A stretch of 64,000 bases of DNA from an uncultured Bacteroidota bacterium (GCA_902826215.1 CADEDY010000001.1:372001-436000), one strand, 5' to 3'; shown: positions 18,306 through 30,142, numbered from the stretch's first letter. Translations and numbers: made by a program. Notes: a model not told the origin generated them from the sequence alone.

Positions 18306-18312
18306 GCGGTCA

Positions 18313-18813
18313 TCACTTCTTGCCAACGAGTGCTTTCACCTTCGCATACAATTCCTTCTCGTCCCCGGGTTCGTAATTGTTGTGTTGGTAAACGATCTCG
18401 CCATCCCCGTTGAGCAGGAAAGTGTGCGGAACGTTGTTGACGTTCAAGGCGCGCTTCAGATCGCCGTTCGGATCGAGTAGCACTTCGTAATCCCAGCCTT
18501 GACCATTGACGTATGGGGCGACACGGGCCATGCTCCGCGCATCGTCGATGGAGACCGCAATGAGCTTCACCCCGGTTTCCTCTTGCCACGTTTCATAGAC
18601 CTCTGCAATGGTGGCTAGTTCTCTTTTGCAAGGAGCGCACCACGTGGCCCAGAAGTTCACGATGATCGGCTTGCCGTCATTGCTCAGTGTTCTCGTGTCC
18701 ACTTTCTTGCCGGCCATGGTCTGCACCTGCACGCTGGGCAGCTTGGCACCGGTTTGTGCAGAGGTTGAAAGGCTCAGGCAGGCGGCGGTGAGCAAAGGGA
18801 GTAGGATCTTCAT
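18313..18813 (-). CDS. TlpA-family thioredoxin-like disulfide reductase
   Basis: A 166-residue exported thioredoxin-fold protein. The signal peptide (MKILLPLLTAACLSLSTSAQ) is followed by the redoxin fold with active site WCAPC (about residue 56) and the late cis-proline region (VPHTFLLNGDGEIV). It should reduce disulfides in periplasmic or surface proteins. It is the first gene of the operon with DUF6029 and Omp28. Confidence 0.9.
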   Translation of the reverse strand: MKILLPLLTAACLSLSTSAQTGAKLPSVQVQTMAGKKVDTRTLSNDGKPIIVNFWATWCAPCKRELATIAEVYETWQEETGVKLIAVSIDDARSMARVAPYVNGQGWDYEVLLDPNGDLKRALNVNNVPHTFLLNGDGEIVYQHNNYEPGDEKELYAKVKALVGKK

Positions 18814-18840
18814 TGCGGGTTGAATGTAGGGGTGACAAGC

Positions 18841-18889
18841 GAAAGGTCAGCGATCACAGGCAACAGATGTGCCGGATCGCTGACCTTTC
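18841..18889. terminator. 15-bp perfect inverted repeat between two minus-strand genes
   Basis: GAAAGGTCAGCGATC (18841-18855) is repeated in inverse at 18875-18889, with a 19-base spacer. It lies just after the stop of the T9SS gene at 18914 (minus strand) and before tlpA. It probably terminates the T9SS transcript; no long T run follows, so a protein-binding or RNA role is also possible. Confidence 0.55.
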
Positions 18890-18913
18890 AAGTGTCGTCT
18901 AGGCGTTCTTCAC

Positions 18914-20368
18914 TTAGTGGGTGATGGTGACCTTTCGGGCGGCGGTCATGCCATCGGCCAAAATGTTCAAGGTGTACGTACCCTGCGCAACGCTGCTCAG
19001 GTCCAAGGTCACCGTCTGTGAACCAGCGCTGTAGGCCCTCACTTCCTGAAGAACAACAGCACCAAGGATGTTTGTCAAGGTCATTCCCACTTTGGTGGCG
19101 CTAGGCAGGTTCAAGGAAACATTGAGGCGTCCTTCGGTCGGGTTCGGGAACACCGATAGTCCGTTCTCAAGTACGTTCTCCTCAACTGCAGCAGTGATGC
19201 TGGTCTTGAAAGGCTTCACGTCGTCATCACCGAAGGAAGTCCCCGTGATCACCGTGTTGCCGTTCACTTTCAACTTATAGAAGCCATTTCCAAAGCCACA
19301 GCAGATGCCGTCACCGTACGCATCATAGATCTCAAAGCGGTAGCACTCGTTGTCGTTCAAAGTCCAGTTCACCACGTTCAAGGAGTTGGCGGCGTATGGG
19401 GTGTTAGGACTTTCATCAAGTACATTGTTGTCGCCATCGTACATGATCCAGCTCGTCTCACCTGGGTATTGATCGGTTTGGAGTTCCAAGGTCACTTCAA
19501 CACCGGGCATGATCGTATTGGCCGCGGTAACGGAGCCATTCGCCGTGTTGTTCGTCGCTTCGTCATCTGTAGAGAGCACCGTGAAGACGATGTTGTTCGC
19601 TGCCGAAGTCGGGGTGAAAGGCGTGACATTCACCGTTGCGACTTCATACGTGTCGAGGTTACCGGTCCAATCCTGGGTGCCGAGAACCGTGGTTCCACGC
19701 TTAGCTTCGATCGTTGCGCTGGTCAATGGGCTCGTGCCCGTGTTCTGGAGACGAATGCTGAGGTCGACCGGGCTGCCGATGCAGGTGATCGAGTTGGAAA
19801 TGTTCGGCAAAAGGGAGCCGTCGGCAGGCGAGTCGGCAATGTACTTGTCGCATTGATCTACCGAGGTCCACAAAGCACTCGCGCTGGCTTGGCCGATCTC
19901 CGTGATCAAACGGTTCGGGCAGACTTTATAAACGGTCGGAAAGTAACCGGTCTGCAACAGATCACCGATCGAGGCATCGTCAATGATCGGATAGGTGGTG
20001 CCAGCTACCCAATTCCCTTGGGAGAACAGAGCACCTGAACCCGAAGTGCCGGTCAACTGGGCGCCGGTGTTCTGGCTTTCTCCTTCGATGAAGAACACCA
20101 TCACCTTATCCTCAGCAGTGCCAGGGCCATAGTTGTCATATACATCACGCAGGGCGTGAGTGTTGTGGTAGCTCCAGCACGGTCCGCACCAGGCAGCGCT
20201 AACGTCGATGAAAACAGTGTACCCCTGATCCAAGTAGGTGTACAGGTTGTGAGTACCGCCATTAAGGTCGGTGCCGGTCCAATCCGGACAAATGGAGTTA
20301 TCCGGCATCTGCGCGGAAACGCTGGCAGCAAGGGCCACAGCTGTCGACAAGAGTAGGGTCTTTTTCAT
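18914..20368 (-). CDS. secreted T9SS cargo with thioredoxin-like domain
   Basis: A 484-residue secreted protein. Signal peptide (MKKTLLLSTAVALAASVSAQ), then a thioredoxin-like domain with WCGPC (about residue 63), a central Ig/CARDB-like region (LSIRLQNTGTSPL), and a C-terminal T9SS type A sorting domain (about residues 405-484, LSVFPNPTEGRLNVS ending in KVTITH). The enzyme fold is exported and likely anchored at the cell surface by T9SS, whose translocon gene sprA lies nearby. The ATG at 20368 is chosen because the signal peptide starts there. Divergent from the T9SS protein at 20596. Confidence 0.88.
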   Translation of the reverse strand: MKKTLLLSTAVALAASVSAQMPDNSICPDWTGTDLNGGTHNLYTYLDQGYTVFIDVSAAWCGPCWSYHNTHALRDVYDNYGPGTAEDKVMVFFIEGESQNTGAQLTGTSGSGALFSQGNWVAGTTYPIIDDASIGDLLQTGYFPTVYKVCPNRLITEIGQASASALWTSVDQCDKYIADSPADGSLLPNISNSITCIGSPVDLSIRLQNTGTSPLTSATIEAKRGTTVLGTQDWTGNLDTYEVATVNVTPFTPTSAANNIVFTVLSTDDEATNNTANGSVTAANTIMPGVEVTLELQTDQYPGETSWIMYDGDNNVLDESPNTPYAANSLNVVNWTLNDNECYRFEIYDAYGDGICCGFGNGFYKLKVNGNTVITGTSFGDDDVKPFKTSITAAVEENVLENGLSVFPNPTEGRLNVSLNLPSATKVGMTLTNILGAVVLQEVRAYSAGSQTVTLDLSSVAQGTYTLNILADGMTAARKVTITH

Positions 20369-20479
20369 GAGTGAGCGATTGGGATGATTGAAGAATTCCT
20401 TGCGAAGAACCGAAATGCAGGACGCATCTTCGGATGCCGAAAGTAGATGGTGCGGAGCCCTGAGCAAGTTCCGGTTAAG

Positions 20480-20504
20480 GATCTGATTGGAATCCTATCA
20501 GATC
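20480..20504. promoter_or_regulatory. inverted repeat between divergent T9SS genes
   Basis: GATCTGAT and ATCAGATC separated by nine bases lie in the 227-base region between two divergent T9SS cargo genes. A shared operator is possible; the regulator is unknown. Confidence 0.3.
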
Positions 20505-20595
20505 AAGGGTGGCGCGGATCCGAGGCCAAGCTAATGGGAAGTGTTCGCTCAGGAGTTACCTTTGGACTGCAACCCGGACGAACGTCACCTTCCCC

Positions 20596-21348
20596 ATGAA
20601 GAAACTCATCTACGCAGCAGTTACATTTCTCATCTCGAACGTGGTCAGTGCTCAAGAACCTGTTGTGGTACTTGCTGACGAGGAAGGCAACATCGTGAAC
20701 GAAACCGTGGTAACGGTGGCGAGTGCTACTTGGCATGACACCGATACACTGAGCCTGCTTGCAACGCTAACGGGTGAGACGGAGCGTACCATCAACCTGC
20801 GCCGATACGAAGTGGACGTGTTGTCGAGTACCCGCAATTTCTACTGCTGGGGCGTGTGCTACACCTCGCAGGCAGCAGGTAATTTGCCTGTGTGGGAGAG
20901 TGCCCACCCGGTCTCCATGTCACCTGGTGTTGAGGTGAACAATTTCCACGGCTATTACAAGCCGATGGGTCAGGCGGGGTCTTCACTGTTCCGTTTCGTG
21001 TGGTTCGATACCGAGAACACCAACGACAGCACATGGGTCGACATCTTGTTCGATGCGCAAGTGGGAATTTCGGAACGATCCAACGGTCTCGTTTCGTTCG
21101 ATGCGTTCCCGAATCCAGCGACGGAGGGCCCCTTGAACGTTCGTTACGCGCTGGAGCCTGGTGTGGTAGGGGCCCAATTGGTCCTTTACAACACCTTGGG
21201 CAGCAAGATCCAGAACCGTTCGCTGCGGGGCACTTCAGGTACCGTGGTCGTGCAACGTGCCGAACTGGAGCCGGGCGTCTACTTCATCAACTTGGAAGTA
21301 GGTGGGCGTGCGTTAGCAACTCGCCGACTGGTCGTTGGATCGCGCTAA
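20596..21348 (+). CDS. secreted T9SS cargo protein, unknown function
   Basis: A 250-residue secreted protein with a signal peptide (MKKLIYAAVTFLISNVVSAQ), a beta-rich N-terminal region containing two close Cys (YCWGVC, about residue 82), and a C-terminal type A sorting domain (from about residue 172, FDAFPNPATEGPLNVRY). No catalytic motif is visible. The start at 20596 fits the signal peptide; the open frame extends further upstream without a plausible start. Its stop codon overlaps that of the convergent sirtuin gene within four bases (CTAA). Confidence 0.82.
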   Translation: MKKLIYAAVTFLISNVVSAQEPVVVLADEEGNIVNETVVTVASATWHDTDTLSLLATLTGETERTINLRRYEVDVLSSTRNFYCWGVCYTSQAAGNLPVWESAHPVSMSPGVEVNNFHGYYKPMGQAGSSLFRFVWFDTENTNDSTWVDILFDAQVGISERSNGLVSFDAFPNPATEGPLNVRYALEPGVVGAQLVLYNTLGSKIQNRSLRGTSGTVVVQRAELEPGVYFINLEVGGRALATRRLVVGSR

Positions 21349-22037
21349 GCACTTGACGACCAGCGGTCTAGAAGAATTTTCATGCCTTCGGATGCCTTCA
21401 TGGGCAGCAGTTCTGCGCGACTGTGAACGGTAGCAGCTAGTGCTGGGTCCACTACGTGAAGCGGACTCTCATCGGGAAGGAGGTGGATGAGACCGGCGGC
21501 AGGATACACCTGTAAAGAGGTGCCGATCACGATACATCGATCTGCACGTTCCATTTCACGAGCGGCGACTTCCAGCATAGGGACCTCCTCTCCGAACCAA
21601 ACGATGTGCGGACGCAGTTGGGATCCCAGCGGGCAGTGATCACCGAGTTGAAGTGATGGTCCGTTCAAACGTGTGACGTAGGAGGGGTCGGTCGTGCTCC
21701 GGACCTTCAGGATCTCCCCGTGAAGGTGGATCACGTGGGTGCTTCCGGCACGCTCGTGCAGGTCGTCGATGTTCTGGGTGATCACGACCACTTCGAAGCA
21801 GCGCTCCAACTCTGCGATGGCAAGGTGGGCCGTATTCGGCTGAGCCGCAAGGACGTGTGCACGACGGAGGTCGTAGAAATGCAGCACGTTCGCAGGATCG
21901 CGTGCCCATGCTTCCGGGGTGGCCACATCCTCGATGCGGTAGTTCTCCCAAAGCCCGTCGCTGTCGCGGAAGGTGCGCAAGCCACTTTCGGCGCTCACGC
22001 CAGCCCCCGAGAAGACCACAAGACAAGGTTTGGACAT
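21345..22037 (-). CDS. NAD-dependent protein deacylase (sirtuin, CobB-like)
   Basis: A 230-residue Sir2-family enzyme that removes acyl groups from lysines using NAD. Motifs in order: GAGVSAESGLRTFRD (about residues 11-25), the catalytic TQNIDDLHERAG with HLHGE (about 93-116), RPHIVWFGE, and GTSLQVYPAAGL. A Y-x-x-R pair (FYDLRR, about residue 54) is the class III signature for succinyl/malonyl-lysine, so desuccinylase activity is likely. Only one Cys (DHCPLG) remains in the region where zinc-binding sirtuins carry four, so the structural zinc is probably absent. Confidence 0.92.
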   Translation of the reverse strand: MSKPCLVVFSGAGVSAESGLRTFRDSDGLWENYRIEDVATPEAWARDPANVLHFYDLRRAHVLAAQPNTAHLAIAELERCFEVVVITQNIDDLHERAGSTHVIHLHGEILKVRSTTDPSYVTRLNGPSLQLGDHCPLGSQLRPHIVWFGEEVPMLEVAAREMERADRCIVIGTSLQVYPAAGLIHLLPDESPLHVVDPALAATVHSRAELLPMKASEGMKILLDRWSSSA

Positions 22038-22118
22038 GGTGCGAACGATCGGTGATCGGTCAAGTACCGCCCGAAATTAGGCTGTACAAGTAACTGTGCC
22101 ATGTCGCAGGCATTCCGT

Positions 22119-22126
22119 TATTTTCG
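22119..22126 (+). promoter_or_regulatory. Bacteroidota-type -7 element upstream of ruvA
   Basis: TATTTTCG matches TAnnTT(T/C)G, 85 bases before the ruvA start, in the region shared with the divergent sirtuin gene. Confidence 0.4.
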
Positions 22127-22211
22127 CGCCTCTTTGGTTGGACCTTGATCCTCGCGCATAGTAGCACGTTACGCCCCTTTTCATTGATCGACCCAATTCG
22201 CGGGGGACAGG

Positions 22212-22820
22212 ATGATCGACAGCCTGAATGGTGATGTATTGGAAATAGGCGTGGACCATGTGGTCCTCGATTGCCATGGCGTAGGCTATTTGGTGAATGC
22301 ACCGGCTACCACGCTGTCGCGCCTTCCCAAACAACAAAAGGTACGCCTTTATGTTCACTACTCCGTATCGGTGGACGTCCGCTCGGGTTCCAGTGATCAT
22401 CGGCTCTTCGGCTTCTTGGACAAGGACGATCGCCAGTTGTTCCGTAGACTGATCGATGTGCAAGGTGTCAGCGCCACCATCGGCATGATGATCATGAGTG
22501 CGCGGTCGGCCCAAGAGGTGCACACCGCGATACTCGTCGGCGATGAATCCATGTTGAAGGGCGTGAAGGGCATCGGCCCCAAGCTGGCCCAGCGCATCAT
22601 CACGGAGCTTCAAGGCAAGTTGGCAGGCGCGCCACTGCCAAGTTCGGGTGGGCTTCCGACCGGAGGCAATACGCCGAAGGCGGAAGCGTTATCGGCCTTG
22701 ACTTCCTTGGGGGTGGATCGCTTGAAGGCGGAACGGGCACTGAATGCAGTGCTGCAGGACCGTGCCGGAGAGACACCAGCTGTGGAGGAGCTGATCAAAT
22801 TGACCCTCAAGAATCTCTGA
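22212..22820 (+). CDS. ruvA: Holliday junction DNA helicase subunit RuvA
   Basis: RuvA binds Holliday junctions and loads the RuvB motor for branch migration. The 202-residue protein has the N-terminal OB-fold domain (MIDSLNGDVLEIGVDHVVLDC...), the helix-hairpin-helix pair in the middle (LIDVQGVSATIGMMIM and VKGIGPKLAQRI, where K replaces the more usual residue), and the C-terminal RuvB-interacting domain after a flexible linker (about residues 140-155). Length is normal. It lies 14 bases before sprA, a pairing I recall from other Bacteroidota. Confidence 0.96.
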   Translation: MIDSLNGDVLEIGVDHVVLDCHGVGYLVNAPATTLSRLPKQQKVRLYVHYSVSVDVRSGSSDHRLFGFLDKDDRQLFRRLIDVQGVSATIGMMIMSARSAQEVHTAILVGDESMLKGVKGIGPKLAQRIITELQGKLAGAPLPSSGGLPTGGNTPKAEALSALTSLGVDRLKAERALNAVLQDRAGETPAVEELIKLTLKNL

Positions 22821-22834
22821 GCACCCGGCAGGCG

Positions 22835-25800
22835 ATGATCCGCGATCTTCTTCCACAACGCATTTGGGGCATGCTGGCCAGGATGTCCATCCTGTTCATC
22901 GTTGCCTTTTTTGCCGACGATGCGAAGGGACGGGCACTGGCGTACTCGGTTCTGATCCTGCAAGTGGACTCTCCGGAAGTGGAGTTGCAGTACCCGTTGA
23001 CGGATCCACTCACTCCGGGTGGTACCTCGACCGGTAACATCAACCTCGGCGATCCGGCCAACATCCAGAACAACGTTGTGTATGACCCGGTCACGGGGCA
23101 GTACATCATGCAGAGCACGGTCGGCGGCTCCTTCGATTACCGCCCACCCATGAGCATGTCGTTGGAGGAATACCTGAACTACGACATGGAGCGTAGCATG
23201 GAGAATTACTGGCTCGACCGGGTAGAGGAGGACAGTGAGAGCGCGCAAAAGGACCTGATCCCGAAGATCAAGGTGCGAGGTGAAGCATTCGACCGGATCT
23301 TCGGCGGCAACACGATCGACATCAAGCCGCGCGGTTCGGCGGAAGTCATCTTCGGTGTGAACATCAGCAAGACCGAGAACCCGCGGATACCGATCAACCA
23401 ACGGCGGATCACCACCTTCAACTTCGATCAGCGCATCCAGCTGAACCTGGTCGGGAATATCGGGGAGAAGCTGAAGATCAATACGAACTACAACACCCAA
23501 GCCACCTTCGATTTCGAGAACCAAGTGAAGTTGGATTATACCGGCTACGAGGACGAGATCATCCAGAAGATCGAAGCGGGTAACGTGAGTCTTCCGTTGC
23601 GAGGGACGCTCATCCAAGGCAGCCAAAGTTTGTTCGGTCTGAAGACGGAGTTGCGCTTCGGCAAGCTCACCGCTACGGCGATCTTCAGCCAAGAGAAAGG
23701 GCAACGTCGCAACGTGCAAGCTCAAGGCGGTGCGCAGACCACCACTTTCGATATCCGTGCCGATGAGTATGAAGTGAACAAACACTATTTTCTGAGCCAT
23801 TATTTCCGGGACAGGTACGATGCTGCGCTGCGCACTCTGCCTACCGTGAACAGCGGGGTGCTGATCCAACGTATCGAGGTATGGGTCACCAACACGCGGC
23901 AGGACTTCCAACAAACGAGGAACTTCGTGGCCTTCACTGATCTTGGTGAAGATGGCTCGGCTGCTGCACTTGCGGCTGGGCATTTCAGCGCCGACCTGCC
24001 ACCAGGCCTCGTGCAGGATCTGCCGAACAGCGACATCGCGAACAACAATGCGAATTCGCTCTACCAAACGGTGAGCACCAATTCGGGCATTGTCAGTTTC
24101 GTGAATTCCAGTGAAGCTTTGCAGAGCCTCGGGCTTGTTGCGGCGCGACACTACGAGAAGGTGGAGAGCGCTCGTTTGCTCACCGCCAGTGAATACACCG
24201 TGAACCAGCGATTGGGTTTCATCACCCTGAACCAGTCGTTGAACAACGATGAAGTCCTTGCGGTCTCCTATCAATACACGTTGGATGGGCAGACCTACCA
24301 AGTCGGTCAGTTCGCGCAGGATGGGGTCTTCAACGACGGCACAGGGACTCCGGATGAGAACACGGTAGGTCCTGCGGGAACCGAGGCGCTCGTGCTGCGC
24401 TTGCTCAAGGCCACGATCACGAACCCGCGCATTCCGCTGTGGGATCTGATGATGAAGAACGTCTACTCGTTGGGTGCGTTCCAAGTGAATCGCGAGAACT
24501 TCCGATTGGACCTGATCTACAACAACCCGGTAACGGGCGTTGATGTGAACTACATCCCGCGTGCACCGGTGGATCAGATCCCGTTGTTGCAAACGTTGGC
24601 GATGGACCGTTTGGATCCGAACAACGCCCCCAACCCGGACGGCTGGTTCGACTTCATTGATGGAGCGGCCACCGTTGGTGGAACCATCCAGTCTCAGAGC
24701 GGCCGCATCTATTTCACGACCGTGGAGCCTTTCGGAAGTTACCTCGATTCCAAGCTCGTCGGGGTGGACCCGAACATCAAACGCACCATCGTCTACCAGC
24801 AACTCTACGACAGCACCAAGACCGCGGCGCAGAACATCCCGGAGCTGAACCGTTTCAAATTGAAGGGCAGTTACAGGTCCGCGAGCAGCGATGTCATCTC
24901 CCTCAACTCCGTGAACATTCCGCAAGGTTCGGTGAGCGTTACGGCGGGTGGTGTGCGCTTGATCGAGAACCAAGATTACACCGTCGACTATAACTTGGGT
25001 CGTGTGCGGATCCTGAACCAAGGGATCTTGGAGAGCGGTACACCGATCAACATCGCCCTGGAGAGCAACTCCCTCTTCAGTATCCAGACCAAGACCTTGG
25101 CCGGCGCTCGCTTCGACTACAAAGTGAATAAGGATCTTGTTCTGGGCGGCACCATCATGAACTTGTACGAGCGACCGCTCACTCAGAAAGTGAACGTGGG
25201 GGATGAGCCGATCCGCAACACCATGCTCGGCGTGGATGCGAACTGGCAGACCAAGTCGCAGTGGCTCACGGACATGGTGGACAAGTTGCCGTTCTACGCC
25301 ACCAAGCAAGAGAGCAGCATCAGCGCGAGCATGGAAGGCGCCTACCTCATACCCGGGCACAGCAAGGCCATCGGCAACGCAGGGACCAGCTACATCGATG
25401 ACTTCGAGGGCAGTGTGAGCGTGATCGACATGCGCACGCAGAGCCTTTGGTTCCATTCCGCAGTGCCGCAAGGGCTGCCTTCGCTATTCCCCGAAGGTGA
25501 CCTGGTCAACGATCTGGGTGCTGGTTTCCGACGCGCGCAATTGGCGTGGTACGTGATCGATCCCTTGTTCTTCCGGAACAACACGCTCACACCGGATAAC
25601 ATCCGGAACAGCACGGCGATCCGCAGTGACAACAGGCAGCGTGAGGTGCTCGAGCAAGAGGTGTTCCCGAACCGTCAGTTGGCAGCAGGTACTCCCACGA
25701 ACATTCCCGTTCTGGACCTCAGTTATTATCCATCGGAACGCGGGCCGTACAACTACAATCCGAACCTCACGGATCAAGGAACATTGTTCACGCCGGAGAA

Positions 25801-28800
25801 CAATTGGGCAGGTATCACGCGGCGGATCACCACCACGGATTTCGAGGCCAGCAACATCGAAACGGTCCAGTTCTGGATCATGGACCCTTTCTTCAACGCG
25901 AGCAATAACGTTGGCGAACCGGCCACCAACGCGAACTCGGTGAACAGTACCGGTGGTGATCTCTACTTGGATCTCGGTAACATCAGCGAGGATGTGTTGC
26001 GCGATGGCCGCAAATCCTTCGAGAACGGACTGCCGAACACGGCGGACAACCTTTCCTCCGAAACGGATCAGACCACATGGGGCATCGTGCCCGCCACGCA
26101 GAGTGTGGTGAACGCATTCGCGATCACCGAGACGAACAGCAACAAATTCCAGGATGTTGGATTGGACGGATTGGGAAGCCCTGGATCGAACATTCCTGGA
26201 CGCAACGAATCCGATTTCTTCCAGAGCTACCTGGGCTTGCTCAATCCGGGGGCACAGGCGATCTGGCAGAATGACCCTTCGAACGATGACTATCGCTTCT
26301 TCCGCGGACAGGCCTATGACGATGCCGGTGCGGATATCCTTCAGCGGTACAAGCGTTTCAATGCACCGGAAGGAAACTCGGTGACCGATGAGGATTCTCC
26401 TGAGGACTTCCCAACGCAGCAGACCACCTTGCCAACAACCGAGGACATCAACCAGGATCAGAACCTCGGGGAAAGCGAGAGCTACTTCCACTACAAGGTG
26501 AGCCTGCGTCCGCAGGACATGGTGGTGGGGCAGGGCTTCATCACGGACCGCATTCTCGCCACAGCGAATACGCCCGAAGGACCCAAGCAGGTCTATTGGT
26601 ACCAGTTCAAGGTGCCCATCCGCCAACCCACCGCACAGGTCAATGGCATCCAGGATTTCCGGAGCATCCGCTTCATGCGCCTGTACCTGCACAACTGGCA
26701 ACAAGAGGCTACGCTGCGTTTTGCGCGCCTTGAATTCGTGCGCGGCGAATGGCGTAAGTACCTGTTGAGCCTGGAGACCCCGGGTGAAGGGTTCGGCGGC
26801 GACCCGGACCCCACGACCTTCCAGATCGCCGCGGTGAACATCGAGGAGAACGGCAACCGCACACCGATCAACTACGTGCTGCCACCGGGCATCAACAAAG
26901 AGATCGACGTGGCCAGTGCGAACCTGCGTAACCTCAACGAGCAGTCTTTGCAATACAAGGTGTGCAATCTGCGCGATGGCGATGCGCGTGCCGGTTTCCG
27001 CAATGTTCAATTCGACATCCGCAGCTACAAGAAGTTGCGCATGTACATCCACGCGGAGAGCAGCGACCCCAACAACCCGATCGAATACGGCGATGCGTCG
27101 GTCTTCGTGCGGTTGGGCAACGACTTCGATCAGAACTACTACGAGTACGAGGTGCCGGTGGTGCCTTCCACCTTCTTCAGTCGCGACCCTTACAATGTTT
27201 GGCCCGAGGCCAACGACATGATCATCGAGTTCGCGAAGCTCAACGATCTGAAGTTGCAACGCGATGCTTCTGGAGCAGCCCGGAATGTGCGCTATGCGGG
27301 CACGGATGGCGACCGCCGGGTTTTCGTGAAGGGCAGTCCGAACCTGAGCCAAATGCGCACGATCATGATCGGGATACGCAACCCGAAGCGGGAAGGCGAA
27401 GAGGCCAACCCGTGGGCGCAGGATGATGGATTGGCGAAGTGTCTGGAGGTGTGGGTGAACGAATTGCGACTGACGGATTTCGATCAAAGCGGAGGCTGGG
27501 CGGCCTTGGCCCGTGTGAACGCGCAACTCGCAGACCTCGGTAGCGTGAGCGTCGCTGGTAACTACAGCACGCCGTTCTGGGGCAGCATCGACAAGCGCGT
27601 CAGCGAACGTCAGCGTGACACCCGATACGGGGTGGATGTGAGCGCGAATCTGGAGATGGGCAAATTCCTGCCGGAAGCATCGAAGGTGAAGGTGCCGCTC
27701 TATATGGGCTACTCCGAGCAGATCATCAACCCGCAGTTCGACCCGCTCAGTCCGGATATCACCTTCAGCGATGCAACACGAACGCTCACGCGCGATGAAC
27801 GCAAGGAGCGATTGAAGCAGTCGCGCACTTACACGCGAAGGCGAAGCATCAACCTCACCAACGTGCGCAAGGAACGCGAACCTGGAAGTAAGGAGCAGTT
27901 CTTCGATGTGGAGAACCTGAGCCTCACGTACGCGTACAGCGATCAGGAGTACTACGACATCAACACGGCGTACGAGAACACACGTACCTACCGCGGATCA
28001 CTCGCATACGTGCACAGCCCGAAGCCAAGGCCGATCGAACCGTTCGCGGGGATCGGGTTCGTGAGCAAGAGCAAGTGGCTGAAGCTGATCAAGGACTTCA
28101 ACGTCAACATGGGCTTCAAGCAGATCAGCATGCGCACCTCCATCGACCGCATGTACCTGGAACGCTTGGTGCGACCCAACCCGGACATCGAAACGCTGCC
28201 GCCGCGTCCGACCTACAACAAGAACTTCAACTGGGCGAGCCAGTACGGGTTCCGCTACGACATCACGAAGTCCTTGAAGCTCGATTTCAACGCGAACAAT
28301 CTGGCTTTCATCGGTGAAACGCCGGGTCGTGTCAACGCCAAGGACCGGGACGACTATTCCCTTTGGAAAGACAGCGTGCTCACGAGCATCAAGAGCTTCG
28401 GCGAGGTAACGCGGTACGACCATACCATCGGGCTCACGTACACATTGCCGCTCGATAAGCTGCCTTTGACGGACTGGATGACCGTGAATACCGGATACAC
28501 AGCGGGCTACCAGTGGGACCGCGCACCGTTGACGCAGGACACGCTCGGAGCAGTGGTGCAGAACTCGCAGAACATCTCGGTGAACGGCCAGTTGAACTTC
28601 GTGAGCCTGTACAACAAGTCGAAGTACCTGAAGAAGATCAACGACAAGGGCAAGGGCCGTTCATCTTCGCGAAGCGCTTCAACGAAATCGCCGAGGTCCA
28701 AGCCGGACAGTACAGCCACGGCACCCAAAGGAGAACCGATCAATATCCTCGAAGGGCTGTCGCGCATCCTGATGACGTTGCGAACGGGAACGATCACGTA

Positions 28801-30115
28801 CAGCCAGACATCCGGCATATTGCTGCCAGGCTATGCACCACGGACCAATATCCTGGGCATGGACAACTTCGGGGCACCGGGTTTCGGATTCATCACAGGT
28901 CAACAGAACCACAACTTGGCGGGTGATATCGTTCGCGACTTTGCGACCACGGCCGGGCGGAACGGTTGGCTTGTTCGAACGCCGTCCATCTTCACCCCAT
29001 ACACCAACACGCGCAACGAAACCATCAATGCGCGGATCAGTTTGGAGCCTTTCCGGGGCATGCGGATCGAACTGATGGCCAACCGCACCAAGGCGGATAA
29101 CAGTTCTTCCTTCTTCCGCTACAACCGGGAAGAGGACCGCTACGTGAACGACAGCCCACGTGACCAAGGCAGCTTCAGTGTGAGCATGCTCAACTGGCGC
29201 ACCACGTTCGCCAGCGACGATGGCGACTTCGTGAACTCGGTCTTCGAACAATTGTTGGCGAACCGGACAACGATCAGTGCGCGGTTGGCGGAAGGAACAG
29301 GTGCAGTGCTGGACACGGAGACAGGCTATTACCAAGGCTTCGGGCCTACCAACCAAGATGTGGTGGTGCCATCTTTCTTGGCCGCATACACAGGCAAGAG
29401 CGCCGACAATGTGAAGTTGGATCCGTTGAGCTTGTTACCCGCTCCGAACTGGGACATCACGTACGACGGTCTAACGAAGTTGCCCGTGGTTGCCAAGATG
29501 TTCCGCACGTTGACCATGAAGAACAGCTACCGTTCCACCTTCAATGTGGCGAGCTACCAGACCAACCTGCTGTACGTGGAAGGAGGCAACGTGAGGGATC
29601 AAGCGGGCAACTTCATCCCGCAGAAACAGATCGCGGTCATCACCATTCAGGAATCGATGCGCCCGTTCATCGGGTTCGATGCCACACTTAAGAACAGTCT
29701 GCTCGCCAAGTTCGAGTACAACCGCGATCGCAGCCTCAGCCTGAGCCTCACCAACAACCAAGTGACGGAGGTTCGAGGTAAGGAATTCGTGATCGGTACG
29801 GGTTACCGGTTGAAGGATGTGAAGTTCCCGTTCACCATCGGTGGAAGCACGCCGAAGAGCGACCTCAACCTGCGGATCGATCTCAGCTTGCGCGAGAACG
29901 CCACGGTGATCCGCAAGATCCAAGAACAACAGAACCAACCGACGGCGGGGCAGAACATCATCTCCATCAAGACCTCTGCGGATTACGTCATCAACCAGAA
30001 GCTCAACGTGCGGGCGTTCTACGAGCGGGTGGTGAACACGCCGGTCATCTCCACGTCGTTCCCTTCGGCCAACACCAATGCGGGCATCAGCCTTCGATTC
30101 ACCTTGGCCCAATAG
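22835..30115 (+). CDS. sprA: T9SS outer-membrane translocon SprA (Sov)
   Basis: A 2426-residue outer-membrane protein, the pore of the type IX secretion system through which folded proteins with C-terminal sorting domains cross the outer membrane. In this family a very large barrel works with PorV and a plug protein. The length fits the family, the N-terminus carries a hydrophobic export segment (about residues 12-26), and the body is beta-rich with the family's long N/Q-rich loops and a final strand ending in FTLAQ. Many T9SS cargo genes in this window would depend on it. It is by far the largest gene here. Confidence 0.95.
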   Translation: MIRDLLPQRIWGMLARMSILFIVAFFADDAKGRALAYSVLILQVDSPEVELQYPLTDPLTPGGTSTGNINLGDPANIQNNVVYDPVTGQYIMQSTVGGSFDYRPPMSMSLEEYLNYDMERSMENYWLDRVEEDSESAQKDLIPKIKVRGEAFDRIFGGNTIDIKPRGSAEVIFGVNISKTENPRIPINQRRITTFNFDQRIQLNLVGNIGEKLKINTNYNTQATFDFENQVKLDYTGYEDEIIQKIEAGNVSLPLRGTLIQGSQSLFGLKTELRFGKLTATAIFSQEKGQRRNVQAQGGAQTTTFDIRADEYEVNKHYFLSHYFRDRYDAALRTLPTVNSGVLIQRIEVWVTNTRQDFQQTRNFVAFTDLGEDGSAAALAAGHFSADLPPGLVQDLPNSDIANNNANSLYQTVSTNSGIVSFVNSSEALQSLGLVAARHYEKVESARLLTASEYTVNQRLGFITLNQSLNNDEVLAVSYQYTLDGQTYQVGQFAQDGVFNDGTGTPDENTVGPAGTEALVLRLLKATITNPRIPLWDLMMKNVYSLGAFQVNRENFRLDLIYNNPVTGVDVNYIPRAPVDQIPLLQTLAMDRLDPNNAPNPDGWFDFIDGAATVGGTIQSQSGRIYFTTVEPFGSYLDSKLVGVDPNIKRTIVYQQLYDSTKTAAQNIPELNRFKLKGSYRSASSDVISLNSVNIPQGSVSVTAGGVRLIENQDYTVDYNLGRVRILNQGILESGTPINIALESNSLFSIQTKTLAGARFDYKVNKDLVLGGTIMNLYERPLTQKVNVGDEPIRNTMLGVDANWQTKSQWLTDMVDKLPFYATKQESSISASMEGAYLIPGHSKAIGNAGTSYIDDFEGSVSVIDMRTQSLWFHSAVPQGLPSLFPEGDLVNDLGAGFRRAQLAWYVIDPLFFRNNTLTPDNIRNSTAIRSDNRQREVLEQEVFPNRQLAAGTPTNIPVLDLSYYPSERGPYNYNPNLTDQGTLFTPENNWAGITRRITTTDFEASNIETVQFWIMDPFFNASNNVGEPATNANSVNSTGGDLYLDLGNISEDVLRDGRKSFENGLPNTADNLSSETDQTTWGIVPATQSVVNAFAITETNSNKFQDVGLDGLGSPGSNIPGRNESDFFQSYLGLLNPGAQAIWQNDPSNDDYRFFRGQAYDDAGADILQRYKRFNAPEGNSVTDEDSPEDFPTQQTTLPTTEDINQDQNLGESESYFHYKVSLRPQDMVVGQGFITDRILATANTPEGPKQVYWYQFKVPIRQPTAQVNGIQDFRSIRFMRLYLHNWQQEATLRFARLEFVRGEWRKYLLSLETPGEGFGGDPDPTTFQIAAVNIEENGNRTPINYVLPPGINKEIDVASANLRNLNEQSLQYKVCNLRDGDARAGFRNVQFDIRSYKKLRMYIHAESSDPNNPIEYGDASVFVRLGNDFDQNYYEYEVPVVPSTFFSRDPYNVWPEANDMIIEFAKLNDLKLQRDASGAARNVRYAGTDGDRRVFVKGSPNLSQMRTIMIGIRNPKREGEEANPWAQDDGLAKCLEVWVNELRLTDFDQSGGWAALARVNAQLADLGSVSVAGNYSTPFWGSIDKRVSERQRDTRYGVDVSANLEMGKFLPEASKVKVPLYMGYSEQIINPQFDPLSPDITFSDATRTLTRDERKERLKQSRTYTRRRSINLTNVRKEREPGSKEQFFDVENLSLTYAYSDQEYYDINTAYENTRTYRGSLAYVHSPKPRPIEPFAGIGFVSKSKWLKLIKDFNVNMGFKQISMRTSIDRMYLERLVRPNPDIETLPPRPTYNKNFNWASQYGFRYDITKSLKLDFNANNLAFIGETPGRVNAKDRDDYSLWKDSVLTSIKSFGEVTRYDHTIGLTYTLPLDKLPLTDWMTVNTGYTAGYQWDRAPLTQDTLGAVVQNSQNISVNGQLNFVSLYNKSKYLKKINDKGKGRSSSRSASTKSPRSKPDSTATAPKGEPINILEGLSRILMTLRTGTITYSQTSGILLPGYAPRTNILGMDNFGAPGFGFITGQQNHNLAGDIVRDFATTAGRNGWLVRTPSIFTPYTNTRNETINARISLEPFRGMRIELMANRTKADNSSSFFRYNREEDRYVNDSPRDQGSFSVSMLNWRTTFASDDGDFVNSVFEQLLANRTTISARLAEGTGAVLDTETGYYQGFGPTNQDVVVPSFLAAYTGKSADNVKLDPLSLLPAPNWDITYDGLTKLPVVAKMFRTLTMKNSYRSTFNVASYQTNLLYVEGGNVRDQAGNFIPQKQIAVITIQESMRPFIGFDATLKNSLLAKFEYNRDRSLSLSLTNNQVTEVRGKEFVIGTGYRLKDVKFPFTIGGSTPKSDLNLRIDLSLRENATVIRKIQEQQNQPTAGQNIISIKTSADYVINQKLNVRAFYERVVNTPVISTSFPSANTNAGISLRFTLAQ

Positions 30116-30142
30116 TCGTGCTCGTCCGTTCGACCCAAGCGC

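Noticed and set aside
22610-27526. Two very long minus-strand frames (953 and 680 codons) opposite ruvA and sprA
   Set aside because: Shadow frames of sprA caused by high GC and rare stop codons; no domain or signal sequence, while SprA is certain on the other strand.
23000-30100. Possible internal repeats or frameshifts in sprA
   Set aside because: The frame is open throughout at the expected family length, and no tandem repeat beyond ordinary beta-strand similarity was seen.
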